Part shown: piece by piece, positions 21,501 to 31,963 of the stretch
Layout: each line of letters starts with the position of its first letter
Position numbering within the stretch: the first letter of the stretch is position 1
Source of the DNA: Tipula vernalis
Taxonomy: Eukaryota; Arthropoda; Insecta; Diptera; Tipulidae
Reading direction: 5' to 3'
Assembly (NCBI GenBank): GCA_958295665.1
Contig: OY282559.1
Span: forward strand, 128,749,605 to 128,813,604
DNA length: 64,000 nt
The notes under the pieces: model-generated
Database searches by the model: none
Told to the model about the DNA's origin: nothing
Seen by the model: only the letters and a program-made list of their open reading frames with translations
Position numbers and translations under genes: made by a program

Positions 21501-23046
21501 TTTAGAGATGAGTGACAACTCAACGCCACCCGTGACGCCAAAGAAAGCAAGATACTTCAACCACGTCATGACCTCCTCAATCGCTACTACTTCAGCTTGG
21601 TACACGCTGCAGTAATCAGGGAGACGAATAGAAATGTTTACATTTAATCTGTCACAGAATACTCCAGCTCTCACTTTGGCGTCTGGTTTGGAGCCATCTG
21701 TAAAGAATTGCAACGCTTCGGTTACCGATAACGGTCTATCCCTCCAGGATTCCCTTGAAGGGAAGGAGGTCCGAAATCGCTTCTCGAAGCGTAGAGTAGG
21801 TTTAATGTAGTCAAGATTCGCCAGCTCATCCTTCAACGATCTAACGATAGTAGAGTGTCCTGTACTAAGACACCTCCACTGAGAGACGGCTGTAAGTCGT
21901 ACAGCCGTATTTGCCGCCATCTGTTTGCCAAAAATGTCGACCGGAAGAAGGTGCAACATAACCTCTAAGGCACTTGTCGGTGTGGACCTCAATGCCCCGC
22001 TAACAAGCATACAAGCCGTTCTTTGCACCCTCTCAATCTTACTTTTACAAGTTACCTTGTCCAGAGCTGGCCACCAAACACCCACCCCGTACATGAGTAC
22101 AGGTCTCACTACAGCGGTGTAGAGCCAGTGTACCAGCTCCGGCTTCAGACCCCATCTATGATCAATGACGTTCCTACAGGAGTACAAAGCTATAGTAGCT
22201 TTAATTATTCTCTCCAACATATTGGGCCTCCAACTAAGCTTACTGTCTAAGATAATGCCCAGATATCTAGCTCTATCAGTAAAAGCAAGTCTCGTGTCAT
22301 TTAAGGTAGGAGGGACAACTACCGGGATTTTGTATTTCTTAGTGAAGGGTACCAGCTCTGTCTTGGACGGGTTAATACCAAGTCCACATTTACCAGCCCA
22401 TTTCGTAACGATGGTAAGCGCATTCTGCATTACATCTACAATCGTGCCCAGGAATTTTCCGGTAACAGCTAAAGCTACGTCATCTGCGTAAGCGATAACT
22501 TCAATACCCTCTCTCTCCAATTCTAGTAGTAACCCGTTTACCACTATGTTCCAGAGAAGAGGGGACAGAACCCCCCCCCCCTGCGGGGTTCCCCTAGTTA
22601 CTCGCCTCTTGATGGTGGAGTCCCCCAACTTCAAGCTAACCATCCTGCTTCCCAATATATTATTGATTAACCTTCTCAGAGGAACGTCCACCTCCAAAAA
22701 TGGCAATCCCTCCTTGATTGCCTCCGCTTTCACATTATTAAAGGCGCCCTCTATACCCAGGAAGGCTATCAAACAGAATTCCTTCGAATTAATCGATTTC
22801 TCAATCGTGCACACCAAGGCGTGCAGAGCAGTGTCCACAGATCTACCGTTTGTGTATGCATGCTGAGACGGTACCCACTTCCTGGCACATATTTTATCTC
22901 TAATGTATATATCCAGCAGCCTTTCCAAGGTTTTCAAAAGAAAGGATGATAGAGTTATTGGTCTTAGGTCCTTAGGATAGACATATGAGCTTTTCCCCCC
23001 TTTCGGTATAAACACCACATTAACCTCCGTCCAGTACCTAGGAATA
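21498..23046 (-). CDS. LOA-type ORF2: reverse transcriptase and RNase H start
   Basis: Copies element RNA at a nicked chromosomal site. The open frame runs about 510 codons from the insert boundary: RTEVNVVFIPKGGK-type fingers block (VVFIPKGGKSSYVYPKDLRP), TPQGGGVLSPLLWNIVVNGL, the catalytic EVIAYADDVALAV with YADD, a LGIILDSKLSWRPNM thumb block, WLYTAVVRPVLMYGVGVWWP, then RNase H FFTDGSKPDAKVRAG. One change stands out: 'AFLGIEGAFNNV' in place of the usual 'FLDIEGAFNNV', so the first catalytic Asp of RT is Gly. RNase H loses its frame near 21498. Probably dead, but young. Confidence 0.85.
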
Positions 23047-23577
23047 AATACTTTATTAATTTTTTGTTGAATGTTAATTAATTCATGTAATTTCTAATAT
23101 GCTACCGGTGATTAGACCTTTTTAAATGTGTTTTTATTAACACTAGAAGTATATTAGTATTTACGAACAGTAATTCAACGAAACTGACTAATAGATAGAA
23201 TTATATTTATTTAATTATATGATTTTAATATGTTCCGAAGTTTGTAAGAGAATTCAATCCAGTTTCGAACTGATGAGCTTATGATTATGAAAAAATCAAT
23301 CTTCTCATCAGGCCGCGGCGACTGTACTGATTATACCACAATTTACATTCTATATATACAGAATGTGCTGTGCTTGTAAGAGAGTTCATCTGTATTAACG
23401 ATTCGCTAGTACTTAACGCACAGCACATTCTGTATATATAGAATGTAAATTGTGGTATGATCAGTCCAGTCGCCGCGGCCTGATGAGAAGATTGATTTTT
23501 TCATAATCATAAGCTCATCAGTTCGAAACTGAATTGGATTCTCTTACAATCTTCGGAACATATTAAAATCATACTAT
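23047..23577. mobile_element. 531-bp insert with 156-bp hairpin arms
   Basis: The insert lies between LOA codons that should adjoin (...LGYI | PRYW...). GAATA occurs on each side (23042-23046 and 23578-23582), consistent with a 5-bp target duplication. Inside, 23218-23373 and 23418-23573 are inverted repeats of equal length (156 bp), nearly identical, around a 44-bp loop; the outer ends read TATGATTTTAATATGTTCCG. The remaining left 171 bp has no counterpart on the right. It looks like a foldback MITE, possibly with extra sequence on one side. Confidence 0.8.
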
Positions 23578-24163
23578 GAATATAGCCCAGCTTCAAACAC
23601 CCTTTGAATATAGCTTCTAGGTAGGGAAGAATAATTACTGAGTTGTTTTGAAGTTTCGCTGGTATAATTTGATCCGGACCAGCCGATTTAAATGTTTTAA
23701 AACCCCTCAGTGGGCAGGCAGCACGAAAGGATCGGTTACATGCGCTAGTAACGCTAGCCATCATGTCCTCCAGCTTCCCAACCGTCGTCGGGGCCTCCAG
23801 AGCCCTCGACGGCAACAAATCCTCCAATAATTCCCCATATTTGCTCCAGTTGGTCCTTCTAGGGTTCCTGAAGGCTTCCCGGGTATCAGGGTGAATATCG
23901 AGGCTATCGGTTAAATATCGATGATCAGAAAAGGAGTGTTCCTTATCCACCCTCCAATTTTTAACTATATGAAGAATAATATTTGAGGCAAGAGTCACAT
24001 CTAGAATCTCTTGCCTGTTACTAGTAATAAATGTGGGTTCCCGCCCAATATTACACACTGAAAGGTTAGTACTCATCAAATAATCAAAAAGTGACTCACC
24101 TCTTTCATTAATGTCTGTGCTTCCCCAGATAGTGTGCGCATTAGCATCAACTCCCAATACCAC
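23578..24163 (-). pseudogene. LOA-type endonuclease fragment (C-terminal part)
   Basis: The minus-strand peptide begins VLGVDANAHTIWGSTDINER, a standard block of AP-like endonucleases, passes NIGREPTFITSNRQEILDVT and EHSFSDHRYL (the SDH catalytic histidine), and ends in AGPDQIIPAKLQ before the nested insert. The N-terminal endonuclease residues (N, E) are missing because ORF1 lies almost directly upstream, so DNA has been lost near 24165-24255. Confidence 0.75.
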
Positions 24164-24256
24164 ACCTACCTTTGATTGTTCCGATTCCGCATGCAGTCAT
24201 CTTCACACGCCCTTGATACCCTCCCGCATCTCTGCAGGATGGGGTGGTCCTGGATT

Positions 24257-24841
24257 TTATCCCAGGTCCTTTAAAAAGACGAGGTTGAGTGCATTATACA
24301 CCAACCTGCATTTTTCCGCCGTGATGCTCCCATCTTCTTGACTTTCGTCAATTACGGCTAGCATCAACAAATGCTCCCTCAGGACAACGCTGAACAGCTT
24401 TGTCCCTAAGTTAGAGCTCGGCTTCGTGTCAGTCAGCAACTTGGCCCGCTTGCTGTCGACTATTTCCACCTCGTCCTGGGACCGTTGTCTTTTCGACACA
24501 TGGTCCCTTTCCGAGCTTCCGCAGCCCACAGTGCTCCTTGCCCAAGCTACTGATGTTCTCTGTTCTTCCGTGAGCTGCCCCTCGGGGGTCGCAGCCCACT
24601 TCTTGAGAATTCGAAATGACGAGCGGCGATTTCTATACCGCCTTTTCGCCGGAGGAATGTCTCTCGTCCCACTCCCCTGTGCTGCGTTGGTACCGCTAAG
24701 TCCCGGATTTAGTGCCCTAGAGTCAACCACCTTTGCAACCTTAGAGGCCCCACCCGTCTGGTTCGAAGTACCTTCCTTCGCTGATACCGGCTTTTGAGGA
24801 GAACCGGTGCCCTTGGTTTTGTTATTGTTTGATCTTTCCAT
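24257..24841 (-). pseudogene. LOA-type ORF1 (Gag-like), C-terminally truncated
   Basis: ATG at 24841 opens MERSNNNKTKGTGSPQKPVS. A Ser/Pro/Lys-rich N-terminus is followed by a basic helix (PPAKRRYRNRRSSFRILKKW), AATPEGQLTEEQRTSVAWA, and a nuclear-signal-like RDHVSKRQRSQDE. Compared with the copy at 60708-61420, the conserved C-terminal domain is absent here. The likely role is RNA binding and nuclear import of the element RNA. Confidence 0.7.
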
Positions 24842-25124
24842 TATGATTTCCACGAGCATCGGAGAAATAAAGGTCCGCCTGCGCAGAGATGCGTATACGC
24901 AGGTTAGGCTAATTACAACTGGAGGTCGCCAGGTATCCAGAGGGCTCCGTTCACGACTGGGCTTTGTTAAATGGGCCCCCAGCCTGGCAGATCGTCAGCA
25001 CTGGTCGCTTTACACCTTAATCCGGCCCATTTGCCATCATTTAGCGTGACCCGCCTTATACCTAGGTCACTTATTAACACCCGCTCAATGAGCGTGGACC
25101 CGAAGGCGACGGCAATTATAAGGC

Positions 25125-25320
25125 TTACCGATCTAACTTCAGAAGATTTTATCGCAAGCCTGAAAAGGTTTATTTCATGCAGAGGAATTCCACTTCAAGT
25201 AGGCAAATGTTTAAGTTCATTCCAAGCGGCAGTTATTTCACCTGATATTATCGTATTTATCCAGTGAGGGCATAACTTGGCATTTTATACCTCCGTTATC
25301 TCCGCATAATGGCGTCGTCT
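25125..25320 (+). pseudogene. BEL/Pao integrase continuation after LOA insertion
   Basis: Immediately after the second TTACCGATCTA copy the frame reads TSEDFIASLKRFISCRGIPL, the BEL integrase block ('DLTxxxFxAxLxRFxxRRGxP'). In the next frame comes ITWHFIPPLSPHNG. It therefore continues the segment that stops at 20844. Confidence 0.75.
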
Positions 25321-26111
25321 GTGTTTTTTGTAGATGTCGAGTTTCATCCTTTTTCTGTAAAATCATCGATGCTTCCATATAATAAGCTTACATTATGCAA
25401 ACATTTATTATGTTTTGTGATAATTTTTGTTTAAATTTCCTTTTTGTGGAAAAACGTTTGACAACTGCGAAAATCTTTGAATGTAAATCGGCCTTTAAAA
25501 AAATTCCTAATTTTTATGTGTCTTTGCTTTTTACAGTTCATCTTTAGCACAACAACTTCGCCCACATTTACGTTAGGTGCGCTAGTATATGATCATTTTT
25601 GAAACCTGGGTTCGATTCTATGTTCTAAAAAAGGTCAAATAGTTGACTCGGCTAAATTGGTTTGTTACTTGAACCAATCTCCATTGCTTGTGGTTCCTAC
25701 TTTAAATTACAGTTGTTTGAATTGGTAATTTTTTTGTGTCTTTGGATTTTATAGCAAAAGAGGTTTGTACTCGGTTCGAAAAAAAACTCGTGGGTGGGCA
25801 GCTACAGGTAAGTAATTGTAAATTACCTCAATTGTTGTAGAAAGTGTCTATGATATTTTAGTACACAATTGCTTTTGCAAATTTTTATTAAAAATCGACA
25901 GATGGCAGTCATGGTTAATAAAGAGAAAATTAAATAAAAATAAGACATCCATTAAATATTTATCTTTATAAATAGATTTAATAATAAATTATATATTAAC
26001 TAAAATTACAGTAATATTTTTGTTGATCGGCTAGAGCTACACAATCATTTTGAAATCCTTTAGTTCTAAACCATCATTGTCGTAAAATTAACTTCCGTGC
26101 CCCCCCCGTCT
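25321..26111. other. Spacer between BEL relic and mas
   Basis: No gene was recognised. An isolated RNA polymerase III B-box-like GGTTCGATTC lies at 25609-25618, but no A box or cloverleaf could be built. A C-run at 26099-26107 lies just past the 3' end of mas. Confidence 0.35.
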
Positions 26112-26712
26112 TTATAAATGATTAACACTAATAATTTGATTGATCCAACCAATAAATGAAGATACTTTAACATAAACACCAGGCACATCAATTCGGCCGC
26201 AACCAAAACCCCATGATACTAAACCGGCTAACTCATAAAATCCATCATCTTGACAAACGAGCGGTCCACCGCCATCACCCTGACACGCATCATTACCCTC
26301 TTCACCGCCAGCACAAAAACTAGATGCGGGCAATATAAAAATTTTCTCCGTCACCGCGTTCACTTTGCGTATACATTCGGCATCGCTAACAATTGGTATT
26401 TCAGCTTCACGCACCCTTAACGGGATTGGCCCAGCTTCTCCCATATATCCGTAACCTGTTACCGTGCATCGTTTACCAGCCGCATGGCTAACACCACGAG
26501 CCGGTAGACAGACGAGGCAAACACCATCGCGTAATTCAGCCTGCCCATGTAGCCGCAACAAAGCAATATCATTATCTAGTGTTTGACTATTGTGATTGTG
26601 ATGAATATAAGTTGTTGCGACGCGTAATGTTTGTGCACCAGGACTACCATATTTTCGCGTTAAATCATAATCACCCACTCGTACATAAATAGCGTCTCCC
26701 GATCGTACAATG
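26112..26712 (-). CDS. mas: mas terminal exon, C-terminal protease-like domain
   Basis: Acceptor TTTACAG ends at 26713. It begins [20 protein letters not shown] and contains the Asp block [10 protein letters not shown], the oxyanion region with Gly replacing Ser ([14 protein letters not shown]), and the substrate-pocket block [20 protein letters not shown]. Stop TAA is at 26114-26112. Confidence 0.9.
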
Positions 26713-28933
26713 CTGTAAAGTAAAATCAAAATTTAATTTTGGAAATACATACATAAAAAACACAACATGATGCGAATGACACTTTATGCTAAACCTACTT
26801 TGTAACACAATGCGCAGCCGTCAGTACCCATTGTGTACCGATAAGGGCGGCACCGCATAAATATTGATTCAACGAATTAATAAGCGCCACCTGCCAACAC
26901 CATTCTCCATTCTCACCATCTTCTCCGCCAACGACACGAGCTTTTCGCTGTCCCGACGTTAAATTCTGTATTGCCTCATTCGATTCGCGATTATAAATAT
27001 TTCGTTGATGTTGTTGTTGGAATTGAATGGCACGTGGCCGAATTTCACCAGTGCCAAGCAAAAGAATTTCTTTTGATTTCACAATCGATTTCACGACAAC
27101 ATCCGATGTGAAATAATTGTCTGTATTGTTTAAACTGCGAGCCACTCTTGCAATGTTTGGTTGTAAATCATTTAAAATTGTTTGAGATAGTTGTTCGCTT
27201 CGTGATGCACGACTTGTACCTTTTACACCGCATACGTATTTTGAATATCTCATCGTGGTGGTAATGGCTGGAGGTGGAGATGTCGTTTGTGGTGTTGTTA
27301 TTACTTCGTAGGGGTTGATTGTCATGTGTACAGGTGGATTTGCAATTGTTACAGGTGGGTACCCTCCATTCTGGGCGTGTATATTAGGTGGTAGACCTTG
27401 ATATTGTTGGTAACCAGGTGGTGGCGGTGGATAGTATGGTAAGTGTGTATCATTTCGAGCGATCATACCTTGAAGTTCCTGAATTCGGGACTTGGGTGCA
27501 CAACATGTTGTTCCGCTCTTCTTACATTTGAATAGCTCGGTCATTTCGGCATTTCGGAAGCATGTAAAACTTAATAATCCGACGATACATGATCCAGGAC
27601 ATTCTTCTCGAGGATCTGGCACTGGTGTTGTTGTTGGAGCTGGAGCTGCTGTAGTTGGTGGTGGTGGTGGTGGTCGACGCTGCTGTTGTGGTTTTGGTGC
27701 TACTCTTGTATTGTCACAGCAAATTGAGCCTTGTTTGCAATTTGATGTGCGATGTAGAACCACCGAAGGTCGTTCACAAAATGCGGCCATAATATTAAGT
27801 AAACAAAATCCAGGACATCTTGGTGCAGGCGGTGGTACTGTTGGTCGTGGTGATGTACTCACATTGTTGTCATCTTCGTTAGGACCATCCCCATCCGTGC
27901 AACAAGTTCCTTCACCCGGACAATATGCCTCGGAATCGATATCCGAACAAAACAGAGCAAATATCCCACTAACACAATCACCATCGCAAGCTTTTCCCGC
28001 CGGTTTATAATTACTAGATGGCTGTTCTTGAACTTTTTGACTTGGTTTAGAGTGTTTTGAGGGTTTCGATGGATGATGTTTTATACGTGGCGGTTCTGTC
28101 GTTGCATGATGAGGTTTTTTAGCAATCGCAGGTCGTTTCACTACCTCTTCTTCTTCATCTTGTTCTGATTCCTCATTTTCTTCAGTCTCTTGCTCTTCTT
28201 CCAACTCTTCTGTTACCGGTGCCGGGCGAGCTGGTGGTTGTGAATTATTCATGGTATGAGCTGCTCCGCAAAAATTGTATATAATTAGTGATTAATAATT
28301 TACTAGTTTCTGACTTAAGCAATACTTACTTGGAACATATAAATCAGCTGGTGCTTTATCCGGATATATATCACGTGATACACAGCATTTTGATCCAGAC
28401 TTACATAACCCTGAAGTGGTTAGATAAGCTTCACAGTATTCAGCAATTCGATCGGCAACACAAACTCCTGGACATCCTGATTCTTTTGTACTTTCTTTAT
28501 CCTTATTGTGTTTCGACGGTTTTGATGATTTTGTAGCGTATGTTGGTCGCTCCGTTGTAGTTGTTGTTGTGGTGGTTGTTCGCCTTGTTGGTTGTGATTG
28601 TGGTGCGGCCTCTGTCGATGCATTACCTGCATTTTCGACACAACATCGCATATTTGGGGATGGGCATTGTATATCTTCAAGCACATCATAACATATTATC
28701 GTAGCGAGGGAGTGTACACACATACCGGGACAGTCTTTTGATTCTGTTGTACTGGTTAATGTATCCAAGAGACCTACAATATTATATTTAAATGATAAAA
28801 TTATTTGCTATAGAATGTTGATTGTAACAAACCTGACAGAAAACTTCCGGCTAATGAATCGTCTTGTGCTTTCGTGCTACTGCATATCGACAGTAGCAGA
28901 CACAGCCATCCAATTTTAATCCTCGTGAGTTTC
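26112..28933 (-). CDS. mas: Masquerade, clip-domain serine protease homologue, four exons
   Basis: A secreted, catalytically inactive protease homologue; Drosophila Masquerade is needed for muscle attachment and axon guidance. Exons on the minus strand: 28933-28833 (signal peptide), 28773-28330, 28260-26799 and 26712-26112, all with GT-AG borders and matching phases, giving about 868 residues. Five disulfide-knotted clip domains: CPGMC...RCC, CPGVC...KCC, CDGDC...TCC, CPGFC...ICC and CPGSC...TCC. Thr/Pro-rich linkers and an acidic run separate them. The protease-like domain starts [15 protein letters not shown] and has TAAHC and DNDIALL, but GDGGGP where active enzymes have GDSGGP (codon 26271-26273). 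The Ser-to-Gly change is the known Masquerade state. The first residue may come from a codon split by an upstream intron. Confidence 0.93.
26799..28260 (-). CDS. mas: mas exon with clip domains 3-5 and start of protease-like domain
   Basis: The donor is at 26798-26797 (AAA|GTAGGT). The acceptor is a tandem GAGCAG, so the exon may begin at 28260 or 28263, one codon longer or shorter. It encodes an acidic run ([20 protein letters not shown]), Lys/His/Pro-rich linker, clip domains 3-5, a Pro-rich PPPPPP stretch and the N-terminal half of the protease-like domain up to TAAHC. Confidence 0.88.
28330..28773 (-). CDS. mas: mas exon with clip domains 1 and 2
   Basis: Acceptor TTGTAG ends at 28774 and donor GTAAGT begins at 28329. 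It holds [16 protein letters not shown]...RCC and [16 protein letters not shown]...KCC, joined by a poly-Thr linker (codons ACA/ACC, about 28555-28581) that is low-complexity and likely O-glycosylated. Confidence 0.88.
28833..28933 (-). CDS. mas: mas exon encoding the signal peptide
   Basis: Acceptor TTATTCAACAG ends at 28934 and donor GTTTGT begins at 28832. It encodes [19 protein letters not shown] followed by TKAQDD, a basic n-region, hydrophobic core and likely cleavage after Ala. It enters with a single G, so an upstream exon ending in AT would give the initiator ATG. That exon was not found. Confidence 0.8.
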
Positions 28934-29460
28934 CTGTTGAATAAGGAAATTGAGGCATTAATTGTTTATAAAACATCTTAAACTGTGAACTTTATTTAAT
29001 CGTTCTGTGCTTTCTCTTGACCGTTTGAAATATGGTTTTGAAATGTGTAACTAAGTGGGATCATTTCATTTACCCAAAATGACTTTAAATTTTTAATTTT
29101 TAAAACAAGAGAAAACGTGTTAAATCAAAATATTTAATTTTAAATGTAAATCTCCTTAATTAACGGTCAAATAATTTTTAATACATGTATACGAAATGAG
29201 ATCCTATTTAAATTTGTTGTTCTTTGTTTAAACATGTTCGATCGAGAAATAAATGGTTTAAATGATTTTTAAGAGTTCAAACAAGTGAAAAATCGGATTT
29301 ATAATTCATTTATCAGCATTCTCTTCGGCGCTCAAGTTCTGGCAAATTCGTAGAAACATTCGACAAACGGATCCTAACTTTGTATAACGCCAGAAAATTG
29401 GTCTACAGTATCTGTTGGGATATAATTAGTTCGGAGAGAATACAATTAGAATAAAACACG
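28934..29460. other. Upstream intron or 5' flank of mas
   Basis: AT-rich, without open frames or recognisable elements. It contains the polypyrimidine tract just upstream of the signal-peptide exon and probably the rest of the intron that splits the start codon. Confidence 0.35.
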
Positions 29461-29752
29461 ACAGTACACGTTACAAAATCAAAGATTATATATTTAGGTT
29501 AAGCATAAACTTCATGACAATAATAAAAGCACAGCGCAAATATATATACATAACATATCTATCTCTTTTACACGGATATAAAAAATGTTCTCACTCCAAC
29601 ACTCCCACTAGAACATATTTTCAATTCAGTAAACCAAGTCCACTACAGCAGGATGTATGTTTGTCCTTACTTAATCCTTTGGTTAGTATATCTGCAACCA
29701 TCTGGTCCGTTGAGATTGATGCAATCTTTATTTTTTGATCTTCAACACATTT

Positions 29753-30085
29753 TCATACGTAATGATGTCTAATGTCTATTTGCTTAGTCCGTGCATGATA
29801 ACCATTAGTTGCAGCAAGATCGAGGGCACTCTTATAGAACACACATAGAATCTTCACCGATTTCGGTTTATCAAATTGAAATTCATTTTCAAAATTTTTA
29901 AGCCACATAGCTTCTTTTGTTGCAGCAGAGAGGGCCATGTATTCGGCTTCGGTTGTGGATAGGGCTACAGTTGGTTGTTTTGTACTATTCCATGAAAGTG
30001 GGCCACCTTGCATCATGAATACGTAACCAGTAACTGACCACCTTTCATCAATGTCACCAGACCAATCAGCATCCCAATATCCCAT
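29753..30085 (-). pseudogene. Copia RNase H
   Basis: The peptide opens MGYWDADWSGDIDERWSVTG and continues YVFMMQGGPLSWNSTKQPTV and ALSTTEAEYMALSAATKEAM, the canonical Copia RNase H blocks (D, E and D catalytic positions visible as DADWSGD, TEAEYMA and the following region). It is in a different frame from RT. Confidence 0.85.
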
Positions 30086-30137
30086 GAGATCTGAATTTTC
30101 ATATTTTGAGAATTAAGTTTCATACTGGACGTTCCCT

Positions 30138-30836
30138 TCAAATACCGCAGAATTCTCTTAACAGCATTCCAATGTTGTCTACCAGGATTATTGTTAAAAC
30201 TTGTTGATATGGCACACACTCCATTTCATTGATTTCACTTGTGTTTTTCGGACACATTTCTTTCGACAGTTTCAAATTTTTATCACAAGGAGTAGATACA
30301 GGATTACAATTGGACATGTTGAATCTGATTAAAACTTCATTAATGTATTTTTCTTGATCTATCCAAATTTTATGCTTTTCACGATCACGTGTGACATTTA
30401 TTCCTAAACAGGATTTAGCTTCACCGAAATCTTTCATCTTGAAATTATTATTAAGTTCCATTTTAACTTTATCTTTAATTTCGGCACAAGTACTAAATAG
30501 CAGCAAATCATCCACATAAACTGCTAAAAATATCATTTTTGATTTTTCTATATTATAATAAATACATGGATCTACTTTTGATCGTTTAAACCCGATATTG
30601 GTTAAAACTTTGTCCAATTTAATATTCCATACTCTGCTGGCTTGCTTCAATCCGTAAAGAGCCTTTTTTAATTTACAAACTTTTGTGCCATTACCATAGC
30701 CAACGGGTTGTAAAATGTAAATATCTTCATTTAAATCTTCTTGTAAAAATGCAGTGACTGCATCCATGTAATCAATGTCAAGATCGGATTTTGAAGCCAA
30801 TGCCATTAGATAACGTATGGATGTGTATCGAACCAC
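30138..30836 (-). pseudogene. Copia reverse transcriptase
   Basis: RT motifs: DIDYMDAVTAFLQEDLNEDI, VCKLKKALYGLKQASRVWN, and the catalytic LAVYVDDLLLFS with YVDD. The C-terminal block (SCLGINVTRDREKHKIWIDQ) also fits Copia. The frame breaks near 30210, where the next block continues in another frame. Confidence 0.88.
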
Positions 30837-31225
30837 TGGTGAATACGTTTCACTGTGATCTATCCCCTTTGTTTGAGCACATCCTTTGATTACAAGCCGT
30901 ACTTTGTAACGTAGTTTACAAGAAGCGTCAATTTTGGTTTTAAAAACCCACTAGCAATCAATTGCTTTTCGATCTGAAGGTTGATTCACTAATGCTAATG
31001 TCCATGTTTCATTTTCGATTAGAGAGTCATATTCACTTTTCATGGCTTCTCTCCAGAATTTTTCGTCTGATCGACCTAATGCTTCTTGTACGGTCAAAGG
31101 ATCAGATAAATCACTTGTATTTGCCTTCATAACAAAATGTTCAAATTTCTTTGGTAACTCAGTTTTTCTTAATTAATGTCGTTATTTTGAATTTTTACGA
31201 CAGCTTGGATATTTATATTCTGTTC

Positions 31226-31963
31226 TTATTCATCTGGAAAACCATAGAAATCACTTTCAGCTTGGGTACATGAGCCATAGCTTTGCAACCAAAAATTCTT
31301 AGAAATTTCATATCTGGTTTTTTTATTAGACCAAACTTCTTCAGGAACTAATTTATCGGATAATGCCTTGGTTGGTGATCTATTCATGATAAACACAGCT
31401 GTTGAAACCGTTTCAGCCCAAAACTGTTTCTGTAACTTTGCATCAAACAACAAACAACGAGCTCTTTCCACAATAGATCTGTTTTGTCGTTCAGCAACTC
31501 CATTTTGTTCAGGAGTATATGGCACGGTTATTTGATGTTGAATACCAGATTCACGCAGTAATTTATTGAGTGGTTGATATTCAGTGCCACCATCAGTTCG
31601 TAGAATTTGTATTCGTTGTCCTGTTTCGTTTTCAACGGCATTCTTAAAATACAAAAATGATTCTTTTACTTCATTCTTTGATTTTAAAAAGTAAACAAAA
31701 GTTTTTTTGGTATAATCATCGATCATTGTTACAAAGTATCTGGAACCACTTAGAGAATCTATCTCCATCGGGCCACAAACATCGGAGTGTACAATTTGTA
31801 ACACTTTTGTTGCACGAGTTCCAGTATTTTTAAAAGGTTGTTTAGCTTGTTTACCCTTTAAACATACTACACATGGCTTTTTAGTATAAACAGATAGTTG
31901 TTTATCACAGAATGGAAGGGAAATGTTCTGCAATTGTCTCATATAATCAAAATTAGCTGTCAT
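31226..31963 (-). pseudogene. Copia integrase
   Basis: Contains the zinc-domain end (CVVCLKGKQAKQPFKNTG), the DDE core start (VLQIVHSDVCGPMEIDSLSG, FVTMIDDYTKKTFVYFLKSK), ILRTDGGTEY (second Asp) and HQITVPYTPEQNGVAERQNR (catalytic Glu). All three acidic residues are present, but the frame ends before RT. Confidence 0.9.

Larger units (their letters stand above)
20845..25124 (-). mobile_element. LOA-type non-LTR retrotransposon, near full length, with nested insert
   Basis: Minus strand, 5' end at 25124 (GCCTTATAATTGCCG...), 3' end at 20845 in four CCTAA units. The 11-bp direct repeat TTACCGATCTA flanks it at 20834-20844 and 25125-25135, and BEL integrase reads across when the element is ignored. 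Order: leader, ORF1 (24841-24257), endonuclease (24163-23590), a 531-bp foreign insert (23047-23577), RT, RNase H and a C-terminal zinc knuckle (to about 20990). The 5' end matches that of the copy at 60456. GC content is higher than its surroundings. Clade (LOA/R1 group) is by recalled resemblance. Confidence 0.85.

Noticed and set aside
25560..25640. GGTTCGATTC resembling a tRNA/SINE B box
   Set aside because: No A box at proper distance, no cloverleaf, no target duplication and no repeat elsewhere in the window.
27492..28010. 172-codon open frame on the strand opposite mas
   Set aside because: It is the antisense of clip-domain exons rich in Pro/Gly codons; composition and position mark it as a shadow.
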